A stretch of 7,187 nucleotides of DNA from Phycisphaeraceae bacterium (GTDB lineage: Bacteria; Planctomycetota; Phycisphaerae; Phycisphaerales; Phycisphaeraceae). The DNA lies in the NCBI GenBank assembly GCA_016763955.1, contig JAESSU010000202.1, positions 1 to 7,187 of the forward strand, read 5' to 3'. The notes beneath the pieces were generated by a model. The model worked only from the letters and a program-made list of their open reading frames with translations, did no database searches and was not told the origin of the DNA. Numbering within the stretch: the stretch's first letter is position 1; each line of letters starts with the position of its first letter. The position numbers were made by a program, and so were the translations under genes. Positions 6,290-7,187 of the stretch are shown in pieces.

Positions 6290-6320
6290 TTGTTAAAGCC
6301 CAGACGGTTTGGGTTATGAT
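6290..6320 (+). promoter_or_regulatory. Candidate promoter of recO
   Basis: TTGTTA (6290-6295) and TATGAT (6315-6320) are 19 bp apart, somewhat long. The -10 box lies 7 nt before the ATG at 6328, again predicting a leaderless mRNA. A further ATG at 6316 falls inside this -10 box, which supports 6328 as the true start. Confidence 0.4.
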
Positions 6321-6327
6321 GTACCCC

Positions 6328-7065
6328 ATGCCACGCATTAAGGACCAAGCTATTTGTTTGCGATTGATCGACTGGTCTGAAACCAGTCAGATTGTCGAAT
6401 TGTTTACGCGCGAACATGGCAAAGTGCGCGGTATGGCCAAAGGATCCAAACGGTTTTCGCCTAGCAGTATCGCACGCTTCTCCGGCGGCATTGAGCTAAT
6501 GACCGGCGGCCAACTTCTTGCAACGCATAAAACAAGCTCAGATTTATTAAACATCACCGAGTGGGACCTGCAACAACCCTGGTGGCATATGCGCCAAAAC
6601 CTGCGCGTGTATGAACTTGGAATGTATGCAATCGATCTGACAGCAGCACTACTAGCTGAACACGATCCACATCCCAAATCCTTTGACGCTTTAGAATATT
6701 TTTTTCAGCAAGCATCGACGACACAACGCTTAGAGCCGCTACTGTTGATCTTACAATGGAAGCTATTAGCGGATGTCGGCTACCAGCCGCAGTTAGAACA
6801 TGATGTGCATACCGGTGAAGCCCTCGTAGATGGGGCGACCTATCAGTTTGATCCACTTGCTGGCGGACTTTGCAATCAGTCAAATACTTCGACATGGGGA
6901 GTGCGTAAACAGACAGTCTTGCTACTGCGTCAATTAGCTGATGGCGAATCAATCGCCCAGTCGATTACCTCAGAGGGCGTAGATCGTGGCAACAAACTTT
7001 TATGCAGCTACATACGGTCAATCCTCGATAAGCAACTTGCAACAATGACCTACATATTAGGCTAA
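6328..7065 (+). CDS. recO: DNA repair protein RecO
   Basis: RecO works with RecR (and RecF) to load RecA onto single-stranded DNA coated with SSB during recombinational repair. The product has 245 residues, normal for the family. The N-terminal OB-fold is recognisable from ICLRLIDWSETSQIVELFT (9-27), REHG (28-31) and RGMAKGSKR (34-42), then FSGGIELM. A helical C-terminal domain follows, with ILQWKLLADVGYQPQL (141-156) and FDPLAGGLC (174-182). Many RecO proteins bind zinc through four cysteines here; this one shows only Cys182 (HTG at 161-163 replaces the usual CxxCG), so a zinc site is doubtful. An ATG at 6316 would add four residues, but MPRIKDQA is the typical start and fits the promoter. 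It ends in TAA and stands alone. Confidence 0.93.
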   Translation: MPRIKDQAICLRLIDWSETSQIVELFTREHGKVRGMAKGSKRFSPSSIARFSGGIELMTGGQLLATHKTSSDLLNITEWDLQQPWWHMRQNLRVYELGMYAIDLTAALLAEHDPHPKSFDALEYFFQQASTTQRLEPLLLILQWKLLADVGYQPQLEHDVHTGEALVDGATYQFDPLAGGLCNQSNTSTWGVRKQTVLLLRQLADGESIAQSITSEGVDRGNKLLCSYIRSILDKQLATMTYILG

Positions 7066-7085
7066 CCCAGCCCCCGCCCGCCCCC
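7066..7085 (-). other. G-quadruplex motif on the minus strand right after recO
   Basis: The plus strand carries four C-runs (7066-7068, 7071-7075, 7077-7079, 7081-7085) separated by AG, G and G. The minus strand therefore has four runs of at least three G with loops of 1, 1 and 2 bases, a strong canonical quadruplex pattern. It begins at the base after the recO stop codon. Confidence 0.6.
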
Positions 7086-7106
7086 GGAAGTTTTAAACAT
7101 ACACAA

Positions 7107-7137
7107 GCCCGCAGATGAGTCTGCGAATCTGCGGGGC
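7107..7137 (+). other. Two competing hairpins downstream of recO
   Basis: CCCGCAGAT (7108-7116) pairs perfectly with ATCTGCGGG (7127-7135) around a 10-nt loop. The same CGCAGA (7110-7115) can instead pair with TCTGCG (7120-7125) around TGAG. It may be the transcript end of recO, but no T-run follows, so a standard intrinsic terminator is not supported. Confidence 0.5.
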
Positions 7138-7142
7138 CATCG

Positions 7143-7165
7143 GGGAACACCGAGGGACACCAAGG
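7143..7165 (+). repeat. Short imperfect tandem repeat (GGGAACACCGA / GGGACACCAAGG)
   Basis: Two adjacent units, GGGAACACCGA (7143-7153) and GGGACACCAAGG (7154-7165), follow the hairpins and precede an A-rich end. They resemble the ACACGAAGG-type intergenic repeats I remember from many environmental bacterial genomes. That link is a recollection, not a search result. Confidence 0.4.
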
Positions 7166-7187
7166 TCTCAAATAAAACCAATAAAAA

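Noticed and set aside
6554..6952. 132-codon minus-strand frame opposite recO
   Set aside because: It lies wholly within recO, which is unmistakable, and has no domain of its own.

Overview
The window looks like chromosomal DNA of a Gram-negative bacterium, most likely a planctomycete of the Phycisphaerae type with moderate GC content. The reasons are a lipid A gene (lpxB), a MurJ with the extra segment before its QRLYQFP motif that I associate with planctomycete homologues, and a RecO of similar character. This placement rests on remembered family features, not on a search.

Layout, left to right. Positions 1-92 hold one copy of a dispersed structured repeat and a GC-rich hairpin downstream of lpxB. 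lpxB (93-1283, minus) and a classical short-chain dehydrogenase/reductase (1342-2121, plus) diverge from a 58-bp intergenic region. A large gene from 2204 fuses two VanZ-like modules to the lipid II flippase MurJ. It is interrupted by an in-frame TAG at 4352-4354, and the missing end of MurJ continues in the same frame to 4684. Positions 4685-4996 hold a long imperfect palindrome ending in a T-run (terminator or small RNA) between two 16-bp direct repeats. Next comes a cut-off c-type cytochrome gene (4997-5134), keeping only its signal peptide and CSACH haem motif. An alpha/beta-hydrolase-fold gene (5145-5930, minus) appears to have lost its whole catalytic triad. Positions 5931-6327 carry an inverted-repeat element of about 250 bp containing a second copy of the structured repeat. 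recO (6328-7065) follows. The last 120 bases hold a G-quadruplex motif, two competing hairpins and a short tandem repeat, with no gene visible.

lpxB (outer-membrane lipid A) and murJ (peptidoglycan precursor export) both serve the envelope, and recO serves DNA repair. The genes do not form a clear operon: several appear to have their own promoter. Four of them (lpxB, the reductase, vanZ-murJ and recO) show a -10-like hexamer 6-7 nt before the ATG with no convincing Shine-Dalgarno sequence, which suggests leaderless transcripts.

The points most worth checking are the amber codon inside an otherwise complete murJ, the VanZ-VanZ-MurJ fusion, the triad-less hydrolase, and the twin-hairpin repeat, whose differences within its structured part avoid the stems.
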